In this document: positions 31,020-37,966 of the stretch, piece after piece
Layout of the letters: each line of letters opens with the position of its first letter
How positions within the stretch are numbered: position 1 is the first letter of the stretch
From: an uncultured Elusimicrobiales bacterium
Lineage (GTDB): Bacteria; Elusimicrobiota; Elusimicrobia; Elusimicrobiales; Elusimicrobiaceae
Reading direction: 5' to 3'
Length of the DNA stretch: 44,276 nt
Assembly: GCA_944324095.1 (NCBI GenBank)
Contig: CALUUY010000008.1
Location: 1-44,276 of the forward strand
Notes under the pieces: generated by a model
Told to the model about the DNA's origin: nothing
Seen by the model: the letters and a program-made list of their open reading frames with translations, nothing else
Database searches by the model: none
Made by a program: the position numbers and the translations under genes

Positions 31020-32201
31020 ATGCTTTTTAATAAACCGATTAACGATTTGACTTTTCAGGATGTGGTGGATTTTTGTAAAAAAGAAATCCCCGAAGGCAAA
31101 CAGCTGGACTATAAATACCAGCTGCCCAAAAATAAAGAAAAATTTGCCAAAACCATAGCCTCTTTTGCTAACGCCTTGGGAGGAACCATCATCATTGGCG
31201 TGCAGGACGATAAAAACGATAAACCCGCCCCCCCGTTTACGGGTATTGCCTATCACGAAAAAATCCGTAACACCATAGAAGACATTATTCAGGTGTATAT
31301 AGACCCCATTGTATTTGTGGACATTAATACCTGCATTGGCCCCAACAACCGTATGTTTGTGGTCATTAACATTCCGCAAAGCAACTTAACGCCGCATTTG
31401 GTGGGTAAAAGCAAAAGGGCCTATGTAAGAACCGGCCAAAGCAGCCGGCCGGAAATTATCGTGCACCCGGCCAAATTGCCGTGGCTGTTGGATCACCGTA
31501 AAAAATCCGAACGGCTGCGCCATATTTTATACGACAAGGCCGAAAGCCACTTTGATAATTATCTTAAAATGAAAAACATCCGTCCGGACGGGTTACCTAT
31601 TTGCACGCTTTCCGTTTCTCCCCTATACCCGGAAGAACCGCTGACGGACTATAAACGCCTGCCGCAATTAATTAAAGAATGCACCACCCAGGCCTGGTTT
31701 GGGGCGCTGCCCGGGGAAGATTTCCCTCTCCAGCCCGTGCAAGACGGCATCAGCGTAATCAGCAACCTAAAAGACGTACACAAAACCACAGAATTTAATG
31801 CCTACGGCTTACTGATGGACAAACGCATCGCCGGAGAAAACAAAACCTTCAACGGGCACAAAGCCCGCGTGGTAAGCGTGGAAAAACTAGCGCAGGAATT
31901 AGTGCTGTTTTTTGTAACCGCCATCAAATATCTAAACAAAATATCGTTTGGCGGGTCTTTGTATTTCCGTTTAAAAATGAGCCACACCCACGCTCTGCGT
32001 GTATCGTTAGGCAAACAAAAAGCCACCGTGCTGGAAGATTATTTGCGTATGGATAGAACGCTTAACCTGCCGGAACTGGAGGACGGGCTTTCCGCCATTA
32101 CGCAAAATATTTTGCAGGAAGCGGCCTGGGGGCTGGGCATACCGGCTGACGCCCAGTATCTAAAGCATTTGGTGGACGGTTATTTGGGGGACATTGAATG
32201 A
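31020..32201 (+). CDS. AlbA_2 (Schlafen-like, divergent AAA_4) domain protein
   Basis: This 393-residue cytoplasmic protein has, at about residues 22-145, an AlbA_2 domain: EGKQLDYKYQLP with the conserved acidic/Lys strand, AKTIASFANALGGTIIIGVQDD, IPQSNLTPHLVGKSKRAYVRTGQSSRP. This domain is shared with Schlafen proteins and many bacterial putative nucleic-acid-binding or transcriptional regulators. The remaining 250 residues (from LDHRKKSERLRHILYDKAE) match nothing I know. A GAGGTG ribosome site and a TATAAT box (about 30976) lie upstream. It overlaps the SUI1-family gene by 4 nt (ATGA), implying coupled translation. Confidence 0.82.
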   Translation: MLFNKPINDLTFQDVVDFCKKEIPEGKQLDYKYQLPKNKEKFAKTIASFANALGGTIIIGVQDDKNDKPAPPFTGIAYHEKIRNTIEDIIQVYIDPIVFVDINTCIGPNNRMFVVINIPQSNLTPHLVGKSKRAYVRTGQSSRPEIIVHPAKLPWLLDHRKKSERLRHILYDKAESHFDNYLKMKNIRPDGLPICTLSVSPLYPEEPLTDYKRLPQLIKECTTQAWFGALPGEDFPLQPVQDGISVISNLKDVHKTTEFNAYGLLMDKRIAGENKTFNGHKARVVSVEKLAQELVLFFVTAIKYLNKISFGGSLYFRLKMSHTHALRVSLGKQKATVLEDYLRMDRTLNLPELEDGLSAITQNILQEAAWGLGIPADAQYLKHLVDGYLGDIE

Positions 32202-32527
32202 GCGAAGAACTTTTTTATTCTACCGACCCTGCCTTCTGCCCCCATTGCAAGCACATCCCTTGTATATGCAACCGTTTGGGCTCCCCTAAAAAGCAGAGTG
32301 AACCCGTACGCATACGTTTTGTAAAAAATGCCAAAGGCAGCGGTGTGACTCGGGTGGAAAAACTGTCTCTTCACCCGCAGGAAAAAGAGGCTTTATTAAA
32401 AAAAATAAAAAAAGCATTGGGCTGCGGCGGCACCATTAAAGACGGCGCCTTAGAAATACAGGGCGACAAAAAACCCCGCCTGCAAACCATCTTAGAGCAG
32501 GAAGGCTATAAAGTACGCGTGATTTAA
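32198..32527 (+). CDS. SUI1/YciH-family translation initiation factor homolog with Cys-rich N-terminus
   Basis: The C-terminal 75 residues form the eIF1/SUI1 fold: VRIRFVKNAKGSGVTRVEKLSLHPQEKEALLKKIKKALGCGGTIKDGALEIQGDKKPRLQTILEQEGYKVRVI. CGGTIKDGALEIQGD is the diagnostic YciH/SUI1 motif. Bacterial YciH can weakly influence start-site fidelity, but its in vivo role is unclear. The first 30 residues contain C14-P-H-C17 and C22-I-C24, a small zinc-ribbon-like patch. At 109 residues it is the usual YciH size. It overlaps the AlbA_2 gene by 4 nt and is followed 18 nt later by a pilin gene on the same strand. Confidence 0.92.
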   Translation: MSEELFYSTDPAFCPHCKHIPCICNRLGSPKKQSEPVRIRFVKNAKGSGVTRVEKLSLHPQEKEALLKKIKKALGCGGTIKDGALEIQGDKKPRLQTILEQEGYKVRVI

Positions 32528-32545
32528 ACAACCGGAGAAAACAAA

Positions 32546-33007
32546 ATGAAACACGGATTTACATTGGTGGAATTATTGGTAGTGGTATTGATTATTGGCA
32601 TTTTATCCGCCATAGCGGTGCCTTATTATTTTAACGCCACCGAAAGCGCCCGCAATACGGAGATTATACTGTTATGGGGCCGCACCAAAAACTTTTACCA
32701 CGGGCGGGTAATGAATGAAGACAGCGCACGCCGCTTGGAAGAACGCTCCAACCAAGATGGTAAATTAAAATATTTTAATGTGTCTATCGTCTGCCGGCCA
32801 GAAGCAGGAAAAGATGTTTGCTGGGAAGCGGATTTCCTGCAAAAAAATCCGGGGCACGTTCAATATAAACTAACCACTACAAACAATTTTGCCCACTTAG
32901 CTTGTATTGGGTTAAATGATGCCGGGAAAGACTTCTGCCTCTCCCGCACAACAGAAGACAACAAAACCACCATAGACGGGCAAGAAGGCTACATCATCCG
33001 CTTTTAG
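32546..33007 (+). CDS. Type IV pilin-like protein (isolated)
   Basis: This 153-residue protein has leader MKHG and mature FTLVELLVVVLIIGILSAIAVPYYFNATESARNTEIILLWG, a standard prepilin N-terminus with Glu5. The C-terminal domain has two Cys pairs (IVCRPEAGKDVCWEAD, LACIGLNDAGKDFCLSR). It is the fourth pilin-like gene here and lies apart from the minus-strand cluster, at the end of the AlbA_2-SUI1 operon behind a CGGAG ribosome site. Its helix differs from the ALPQYRR type of the cluster, so it is a distinct subfamily. Confidence 0.92.
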   Translation: MKHGFTLVELLVVVLIIGILSAIAVPYYFNATESARNTEIILLWGRTKNFYHGRVMNEDSARRLEERSNQDGKLKYFNVSIVCRPEAGKDVCWEADFLQKNPGHVQYKLTTTNNFAHLACIGLNDAGKDFCLSRTTEDNKTTIDGQEGYIIRF

Positions 33008-33053
33008 CGCAGCCTCTGCCAGCAAAACCACAAAAAAACATATTCAAAAAATA

Positions 33054-33083
33054 AAAACCCCCGGTTTTTACCGGGGGCTTTTA
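33054..33083. terminator. Bidirectional terminator
   Basis: CCCCCGG-TTTTTA-CCGGGGG with T-rich flanks on both strands, between the convergent pilin and 33099-33644 genes. Confidence 0.88.
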
Positions 33084-33098
33084 AGCTTAAAGCAATAT

Positions 33099-33644
33099 TT
33101 ATTTAACAGCTAAAGCTAAGCGGAGTTGTTTGGCGGCCATAGCGCTTAACTCGGCTTGGCTCAATTCTTCTTCAGGAGCAATTAACACTTCGAAGGTCTT
33201 GGTGGCAGGCGTTCTATACCGTCCGCAGCCTTGCACTTTAAAACTAATATATAAAGCATCCTCTTTTTCAATTACCGTAATTTGAGCGCCACGCAAATCC
33301 AACCCGGATCTATTTAAAATATGGCTATCTATTTTAATAGCAGCGCCTTTTTGGGTAACCACAGGAACAAAAGAAAACAATAAAGTTCCTTCAGGCGTAC
33401 GAACCGACATATTACCGTTGAAATCAGGGAACTTATAGTGATCTGGCACATAAAACACCCCTTGCGTTTTATATACCTGTAAATCTGTATTTTTAACAAT
33501 ATAAAAATAAGTTTTGCCTTCTTCAAAAGCGGTGGCCTGCTGGTTGTTTAATAAAATACCATCTTTTAAAGAGGTTAATAATTGTTGGGAAAACCCAAGG
33601 CTGGAGAGTCCCAAAAGACATATTAAAGCCAGTATTTTTCTCAT
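33099..33644 (-). CDS. Secreted protein, paralog 1 of a tandem pair
   Basis: This 181-residue exported protein has signal peptide MRKILALICLLGLSSLGFS. It aligns along its length with the next gene: QQLLTSLKDGILLNNQQATAFEEGKTYFYIVKNTDLQVYKTQGVF against QQILTSLRGGVMLNNKQEAAYEEGKTYFYIIENTDLQLYNTRGVF, and both end in SAMAAKQ/ELRLALA-K. The mature part looks beta-rich with one Cys (VQGCGRYRT) and a C-terminal amphipathic helix. No domain is recognised. The gene has its own GGAGG ribosome site and its own upstream hairpins, so it is probably transcribed separately from its paralog. Confidence 0.85.
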   Translation of the reverse strand: MRKILALICLLGLSSLGFSQQLLTSLKDGILLNNQQATAFEEGKTYFYIVKNTDLQVYKTQGVFYVPDHYKFPDFNGNMSVRTPEGTLLFSFVPVVTQKGAAIKIDSHILNRSGLDLRGAQITVIEKEDALYISFKVQGCGRYRTPATKTFEVLIAPEEELSQAELSAMAAKQLRLALAVK

Positions 33645-33668
33645 TTTATATTTCCTCCATATAGTTAT

Positions 33669-33699
33669 ATAATTGCTTATTTATTAGGATAGCAATTAT
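33669..33699. promoter_or_regulatory. Promoter-overlapping inverted repeat of paralog 1
   Basis: ATAATTGCT (33669-33677) and AGCAATTAT (33691-33699) form a 9-bp inverted repeat. On the minus strand TTGCTA, a 17-nt spacer and TTATAT form a plausible promoter lying within it, so the repeat could be an operator. This is inference from position only. Confidence 0.35.
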
Positions 33700-33719
33700 T
33701 ATCTGTTTATTCTATCGGT

Positions 33720-33750
33720 CAAAAGACCTGTTTTCTATATAGGTCTTTTG
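33720..33750. repeat. Inverted repeat with CAAAAGACCT arms
   Basis: CAAAAGACCT (33720-33729) and AGGTCTTTTG (33741-33750) are perfect 10-bp arms around an 11-nt loop. The same core recurs at 34473-34511, upstream of the sister paralog. Confidence 0.7.
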
Positions 33751-33763
33751 GTACTTTCACCCC

Positions 33764-33800
33764 AACAAAAAGGCATTGGCTTATTAAAAGCCAATGCCTG
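33764..33800 (-). terminator. Rho-independent terminator of paralog 2
   Basis: On the minus strand AGGCATTGGC, a 9-nt loop and GCCAATGCCT are followed by TTTTTGTT, about 30 nt after the stop at 33832. Confidence 0.9.
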
Positions 33801-33831
33801 TTAAATGCTTAAAACACCAAGCTTAAAGCCG

Positions 33832-34383
33832 TTATTTAGCGGCTAATGCAAGGCGAAGTTCTTTGGCAGCCATTGCACTTAACTGCTGTGCCGTTAAAGC
33901 GGCAGTATTTTCAGACGGAACTAATATTTCAAAAGTTTTGCTGGCAGATTTTTTCTCCCAACGGCACTGTTTCATCGTAAAGGTTAAGCGTAAACCTTTT
34001 TCGTCTTCCGTTACTTTTAAAGTGGCGCCTTTTAAATCCAACCCGTCCCAATGCAACATTTCGGTATTAATTTTAATAGCCAAACCTTTTTCGGTATTAA
34101 CCGGGTTAAAAGTAAAAGCTAAGGCGCCTTCATATTCATCTTCGGGTTCTTGTTTGCCAAACCAATCTTTTTTGTAATAGTCCGCCACCACAAAAACCCC
34201 GCGGGTGTTGTATAACTGCAAGTCCGTATTTTCAATAATATAAAAATACGTTTTACCTTCTTCATAAGCAGCTTCCTGCTTGTTATTTAACATCACACCG
34301 CCTCTTAAAGAGGTCAATATCTGCTGAGCGAAACCAGCCGTGCCCAGGCACAACATTAAAGCAGCAATTACTACTTTTTTCAT
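33832..34383 (-). CDS. Secreted protein, paralog 2 of a tandem pair
   Basis: This 183-residue exported protein (signal peptide MKKVVIAALMLCLGTAGFA) is homologous to the 33099-33644 product from the first mature residue to the end. Differences cluster in the middle (YYKKDWFGKQEPEDEYEGALAF). The single mature Cys (MKQCRWE) is in the same position as in the paralog. The shared features are a beta-rich body, a conserved AIKIN/AIKID strand and a terminal helix (SAMAAKELRLALA). It may be a periplasmic or surface protein. The GGGAG ribosome site supports the start. Its terminator lies between the paralogs. Confidence 0.85.
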   Translation of the reverse strand: MKKVVIAALMLCLGTAGFAQQILTSLRGGVMLNNKQEAAYEEGKTYFYIIENTDLQLYNTRGVFVVADYYKKDWFGKQEPEDEYEGALAFTFNPVNTEKGLAIKINTEMLHWDGLDLKGATLKVTEDEKGLRLTFTMKQCRWEKKSASKTFEILVPSENTAALTAQQLSAMAAKELRLALAAK

Positions 34384-34644
34384 TATGAAACTCCCTTACA
34401 ATATTTAAATTTACAGAAGGATTTCTCCCCCTGCATTTATACATTACCACTTATAAGGAGCCTCCGCCAATAGGCCAAAAGGCCCAATTTTACTTTAGGT
34501 CTTTTGGCCCCTTCCAGTCCTTCTTTCAATAGTCTATTTTTTACATTTTCCAACTGTAAAAATAGTTTTTAATTCGGCTTTATCCAACCCCAAGGCTTGT
34601 GGTACCAGTAAAACTTTTATCATTTACATTTAATTTGAACAATC
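34384..34644. other. Intergenic stretch without a gene
   Basis: No coding frame or RNA gene is evident. It contains an inverted repeat at 34473-34511: GGCCAAAAGGCC and GGTCTTTTGGCC, one mismatch, around a 15-nt loop. This carries the same AAAAG/CTTTT core as the repeat at 33720. Confidence 0.5.
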
Positions 34645-34681
34645 AAAAAATGCTGACAGCTAAATAACTGTCAGCATTTTT
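34645..34681. terminator. Terminator downstream of tRNA-Asn
   Basis: TGCTGACAG-CTAAATAA-CTGTCAGCA has an A-run before and TTTTT after. On the minus strand it ends in TTTTTTG, about 20 nt after the tRNA. Part of the arm (TGTCAGCA) is repeated once more just beyond it. Confidence 0.88.
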
Positions 34682-34701
34682 GTCAGCATCTACTTTAAAA
34701 A

Positions 34702-34776
34702 TGGCTCCCCGAGTAGGGCTCGAACCTACAACCTACCGGTTAACAGCCGGTCGCTCCACCATTGAGCTATCGGGGA
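34702..34776 (-). tRNA. tRNA-Asn (anticodon GTT), CCA encoded
   Basis: On the minus strand the acceptor stem is TCCCCGA (34776-34770) with TCGGGGA (34712-34706), then discriminator G and an encoded CCA (34704-34702). The D-arm is TAGCTCAATGGTGGAGC. The anticodon stem-loop CCGGC-TGTTAAC-CGG gives GTT (Asn). The T-arm is GTAGGTTCGAGCCCTAC. The cloverleaf is complete, 75 nt with CCA. Confidence 0.96.
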
Positions 34777-34849
34777 ATAAAACTGTTTGTTGGGAACTTC
34801 CCAATCACTACATAAATATTGTATTAAAAAAAAATTGTTTTGTAAACAA

Positions 34850-36076
34850 CTATTTATTTTTTGCCGTAACTACCGTCCAAAAATCATTACGTTTACGGCC
34901 CAACAAACTCACCACTATTAGTATAGCAAATATAACGGCAACTGTACACAGCGTATTACCAAGCCCCACCCAATGAATACTGGCAGACATTCCCAACACA
35001 CATAAACTTTCCACTACATACGTAGCAGTGGTAAATAGGCCCAATGTTTTACTTCTTAAAGCAGCAGGGGTGCGCAGTAAAATAATACTGATAATCATCG
35101 CCCCAAAAGCCCCAAACGGAATTCCACAAACCACCGTAGCTCCCAGCACCACCTCTTTAGGTAATTTAAACAAAAGCACCAAAACAGAAAGCAAATACCC
35201 CACATAATTAACACTCAACAAGGTAAAAAAAGTGAAGCGTTTAGCGGCAGAGGCAAAAAACAGCGCGCCCGCAAAAGCCCCCAAACCAAAGGCACCCCCC
35301 AATAAACCAAAAAATACGGAATCAAACCCTCTTTCATAAATATAAGACGGAAGGATGACCAACTCCCAGGATTGGCCCAGCAAGAAGGTAGGCAAGGTAA
35401 ATAAAATAGTCTCTTTTAAAACCTCGTCGGCACGGATATTGAACAACGCCTCTTTAAAACTCACAGCCGGGCGCAAGACACGCGGTTTACGGTGGCTATA
35501 CATTAACAAGCACAGCGTTACAATAACCATACAAAACGCCGTGCATACCACCCACGCGCTAAACAGCCCCATATAAGCAATCACAGCCCCGCATAAAAGC
35601 GGCCCCACCACAGACATTACCCCATCTAACGCTTCTATCATACCGGAGGTTTTGGATAAAGGCACGTCTGCATAGCGCGAAAACGTGGGCGACAGCGCCG
35701 TACGGGCCAACTGGCCCGGCGCATCAAAAACCGAGCTGGCAAAAATAAGCCCCCCCACCAGCCACGGCTCGGCTCTGCCGGCCGATATTAAGGCCGCAAT
35801 TGCACCGATTAATATCAACTGGCATACTTCACACCCAAACATTACTTTAGAACGCCCAAACCGGTCTATTACCTGCGCACCGAACAAAGAGGAAAACACA
35901 TTTGGCAAAAGAGAACAAAACCCCACAAACCCCGTCCACAGCACGCTGCCCGTGGTACTTAAAATATACCACGGCAGCAAAATCTGCATAAACTGATTAG
36001 CCAAGGAAGAAAAAGCCTCGGTTGTAATAATCAGCTTCCACGGTGTTTTATTGGCCGACTTGGTTAATAATAACAT
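34850..36076 (-). CDS. Major facilitator superfamily transporter
   Basis: This 408-residue protein has about twelve hydrophobic segments. The N-terminal helix pair has WYILSTTGSVLWTGFVGFCSLLPNVFSSLFGAQVIDRFGRSKVMFGCEV, the MFS loop-2/3 pattern (G-x-x-x-D-R-x-G-R). The motif ARTALSPTF resembles the DHA3-type (MefA/MFS_3) drug or macrolide efflux proteins. The substrate is not predictable. It starts 51 nt from the divergent DnaJ gene, so the two share a promoter region. No recognisable regulator is adjacent. Confidence 0.9.
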   Translation of the reverse strand: MLLLTKSANKTPWKLIITTEAFSSLANQFMQILLPWYILSTTGSVLWTGFVGFCSLLPNVFSSLFGAQVIDRFGRSKVMFGCEVCQLILIGAIAALISAGRAEPWLVGGLIFASSVFDAPGQLARTALSPTFSRYADVPLSKTSGMIEALDGVMSVVGPLLCGAVIAYMGLFSAWVVCTAFCMVIVTLCLLMYSHRKPRVLRPAVSFKEALFNIRADEVLKETILFTLPTFLLGQSWELVILPSYIYERGFDSVFFGLLGGAFGLGAFAGALFFASAAKRFTFFTLLSVNYVGYLLSVLVLLFKLPKEVVLGATVVCGIPFGAFGAMIISIILLRTPAALRSKTLGLFTTATYVVESLCVLGMSASIHWVGLGNTLCTVAVIFAILIVVSLLGRKRNDFWTVVTAKNK

Positions 36077-36127
36077 AGTATTTTACCCTAAAAATTATAT
36101 AAAATGATGTTGTTAACAGGGGGTACT

Positions 36128-37105
36128 ATGGCTGAATATAAAGATTACTATAATATATTGGGCGTTGGCAAAAATGCAACAGACGCCGAAATAAAAAAAG
36201 CGTTCAAAACCCAGGCGCGCAAATGCCACCCGGATATGCACCCGGAAAGCGAAAAAGCCAAATGGACGGAAAAATTTAAAGACTTAAACGAAGCCTACAC
36301 CGTTCTGTCTGACAAACAAAAACGCACCATTTACGACCAAGTGGGCAAAGAAGGCTATCAAAACTACGCCAAAGGCGGCGGTGCCAGTGCGGGCCGTTCT
36401 TCACGCAGTTCATCTTACGGGGGCAACCCGTATCAACAATACCAGCAATACGGCGGATTTGGAAACGGCGGCGCCAGTTACAATTTTAGCAGCTCCGGCG
36501 GCGGATTTAACGGGGCCGATTTCAGCGATTTCTTCCAAAGTATTTTTGGCGGGATGGGTGGAATGGGCGGTTTTTCCGGCTTTGGGCAAAATTTTGGCCG
36601 CTCGGCTGCGGCTGGAGCCCAATCCGGAGACGTGGAAGCCGAACTGGCCCTTAACTTAGAAGACGCCCACCGCGGCGGTAATATGCAGCTTACCTTGCCC
36701 AATGGCCGCAACGTAACCGTTAAACTGCCGGCAGGCGTGGGTGAAGGCAAAAAAATAAAACTTAAAGGTATGGGCAACCCCACCCAGCGCGGAAACGGAG
36801 ACTTGTATTTAATCATCAAAATCCGCCCGCACGCCCAATTTAGGCTGGAAGGGGACGACCTGTATGTCCCCGTCACCATTATGCCTTGGACGGCGGCCTT
36901 AGGGGGCATTATTTATGTGCCCACATTGGACGGGCCCCTTCAAGTAAAAGTACCGGCCGGAACCCATAACGGCAAAAAACTAAAAGTAAGCGGCAAAGGC
37001 TTAAGCGCCAAAGGCAGCCTGTTTATTACGCTAAACATAGATGTGCCCCGCACATTAACCAAAGAACAAAAAGATTTGTTCTCCAAACTGGCCGCTATTT
37101 CTTAA
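36128..37105 (+). CDS. DnaJ-class co-chaperone, CbpA-like
   Basis: This 325-residue protein has an N-terminal J domain (residues about 4-68; DYYNILGVGKNATDAEIKKAF, His34-Pro-Asp, then YTVLSDKQKRTIYDQVG) that stimulates DnaK. A Gly/Ser/Phe-rich linker (about 75-170; GGFGNGGASYNF, GGMGGMGGFSGFGQNFG) follows, then the DnaJ C-terminal substrate-binding domains (VEAELALNLEDAHRGGNMQLTLP to the end). The Cys-rich zinc finger of DnaJ is absent, the CbpA (type II) layout. The start at MAEYKDYY follows a GGGGG ribosome site; the earlier ATG at 36104 has none. It is first in an operon with two OsmC genes. Confidence 0.93.
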   Translation: MAEYKDYYNILGVGKNATDAEIKKAFKTQARKCHPDMHPESEKAKWTEKFKDLNEAYTVLSDKQKRTIYDQVGKEGYQNYAKGGGASAGRSSRSSSYGGNPYQQYQQYGGFGNGGASYNFSSSGGGFNGADFSDFFQSIFGGMGGMGGFSGFGQNFGRSAAAGAQSGDVEAELALNLEDAHRGGNMQLTLPNGRNVTVKLPAGVGEGKKIKLKGMGNPTQRGNGDLYLIIKIRPHAQFRLEGDDLYVPVTIMPWTAALGGIIYVPTLDGPLQVKVPAGTHNGKKLKVSGKGLSAKGSLFITLNIDVPRTLTKEQKDLFSKLAAIS

Positions 37106-37114
37106 GGAGATTTT

Positions 37115-37513
37115 ATGACCGAAATTACCTGCACTTACACCGGCGACGGACAAACCGAACTTGTACACGGCCCCTCCGGCGCGGTTATTCATACGGACTT
37201 GCCGCCCGACAACGGCGGCAAGGGGCGGTTGTTTTCCCCCACAGATTTACTGGCCTCGGCCTTTGCCTCCTGCGTGTTGACCATTATGGGCAAAATGGCC
37301 GCTGCCCGCGGAGAAAATTTACAAGGAGCCCGCTTAACCATTACTAAAGAAATGGCCCAAAATCCGCGCCGGGTAGGAGCATTTAGCCTTAAAATTGTTT
37401 TTCCGGCGCATTTTACGCAAGAACAAAAAAATTTTTATAAGACGGCTGTTAACGCCTGCCCCGTACACCAAAGTTTACATACGGACATAGGCTTAACTAT
37501 CAATATTGACTAA
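37115..37513 (+). CDS. OsmC-family peroxidase-like protein
   Basis: This 132-residue protein has paired thiols at Cys53 (ASAFASCVLTIMGKMAAARG) and Cys115 (NACPVHQSL), the standard OsmC/Ohr-fold positions for organic hydroperoxide reduction. The segment GRLFSPTDLLASAFASC is typical of the YhfA/OsmC group. An AAGGAG ribosome site lies in the 9-nt gap after dnaJ. It resembles its downstream neighbour (shared CPVH and FTxEQKNFY), suggesting a tandem duplication that has since diverged. Confidence 0.93.
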   Translation: MTEITCTYTGDGQTELVHGPSGAVIHTDLPPDNGGKGRLFSPTDLLASAFASCVLTIMGKMAAARGENLQGARLTITKEMAQNPRRVGAFSLKIVFPAHFTQEQKNFYKTAVNACPVHQSLHTDIGLTINID

Positions 37514-37525
37514 AGGAGACTTTCT

Positions 37526-37912
37526 ATGGCAAAAACTATTACCACACTGGCAGACAATCTGCACACGAGCAGCATTACCGAAGGGGTTTCCACCCCCATC
37601 GCTACCGAATATATGACTCCGCGCGCAAATATGAACCCCGGCGAAGTGCTGGCCGCCGCCTTAGGCGCCTGCACCTTAACGATGGTGGGTTATGCCGCTT
37701 CTAAACGCGGGGACAATGCCGCCGGCACCCAGCTGGTGTTAGACCCAGTTTTTGACGATAAACACTCCCGCATTGTAAAAATAGCGTTGGAATTTACTTT
37801 CCCTGCCGCTTTTACGCCGGAGCAAAAAAACTTTTATGTAAACGTGGCCAAAACCTGCCCCGTACACAACAGCTTGCGTGAAGACATTGAATATACGGTA
37901 ACTGTAAAATAA
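37526..37912 (+). CDS. OsmC-family peroxidase-like protein
   Basis: This 128-residue protein has Cys49 (AAALGACTLTMVGYAASKRG) and Cys111 (KTCPVHNSL) and the shared segment PAAFTPEQKNFYVNVAKTCPVHNSL, close to the preceding OsmC. The usual GxxxSPxExLxAAxxxC pattern reads NPGEVLAAALGAC here. An AAGGAG ribosome site precedes it. It ends the dnaJ-osmC-osmC operon at a strong terminator. Its role is probably detoxification of organic peroxides; the natural substrate is unknown. Confidence 0.93.
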   Translation: MAKTITTLADNLHTSSITEGVSTPIATEYMTPRANMNPGEVLAAALGACTLTMVGYAASKRGDNAAGTQLVLDPVFDDKHSRIVKIALEFTFPAAFTPEQKNFYVNVAKTCPVHNSLREDIEYTVTVK

Positions 37913-37917
37913 AATAG

Positions 37918-37954
37918 AAGCGTCCGCCACGAAACCCGCGGCGGACGCTTTTTA
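37918..37954 (+). terminator. Rho-independent terminator, abutting trkH
   Basis: An 11-bp stem AAGCGTCCGCC/GGCGGACGCTT around an 11-nt loop runs into TTTTTAT. The trkH ATG is only 12 nt after the end of the tail. Confidence 0.92.
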
Positions 37955-37966
37955 TCTTTTAGCCCT

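Noticed and set aside
36104-36127. Earlier ATG for the DnaJ-like gene
   Set aside because: The J domain normally starts within a few residues of the N-terminus, and the GGGGG site fits the ATG at 36128.
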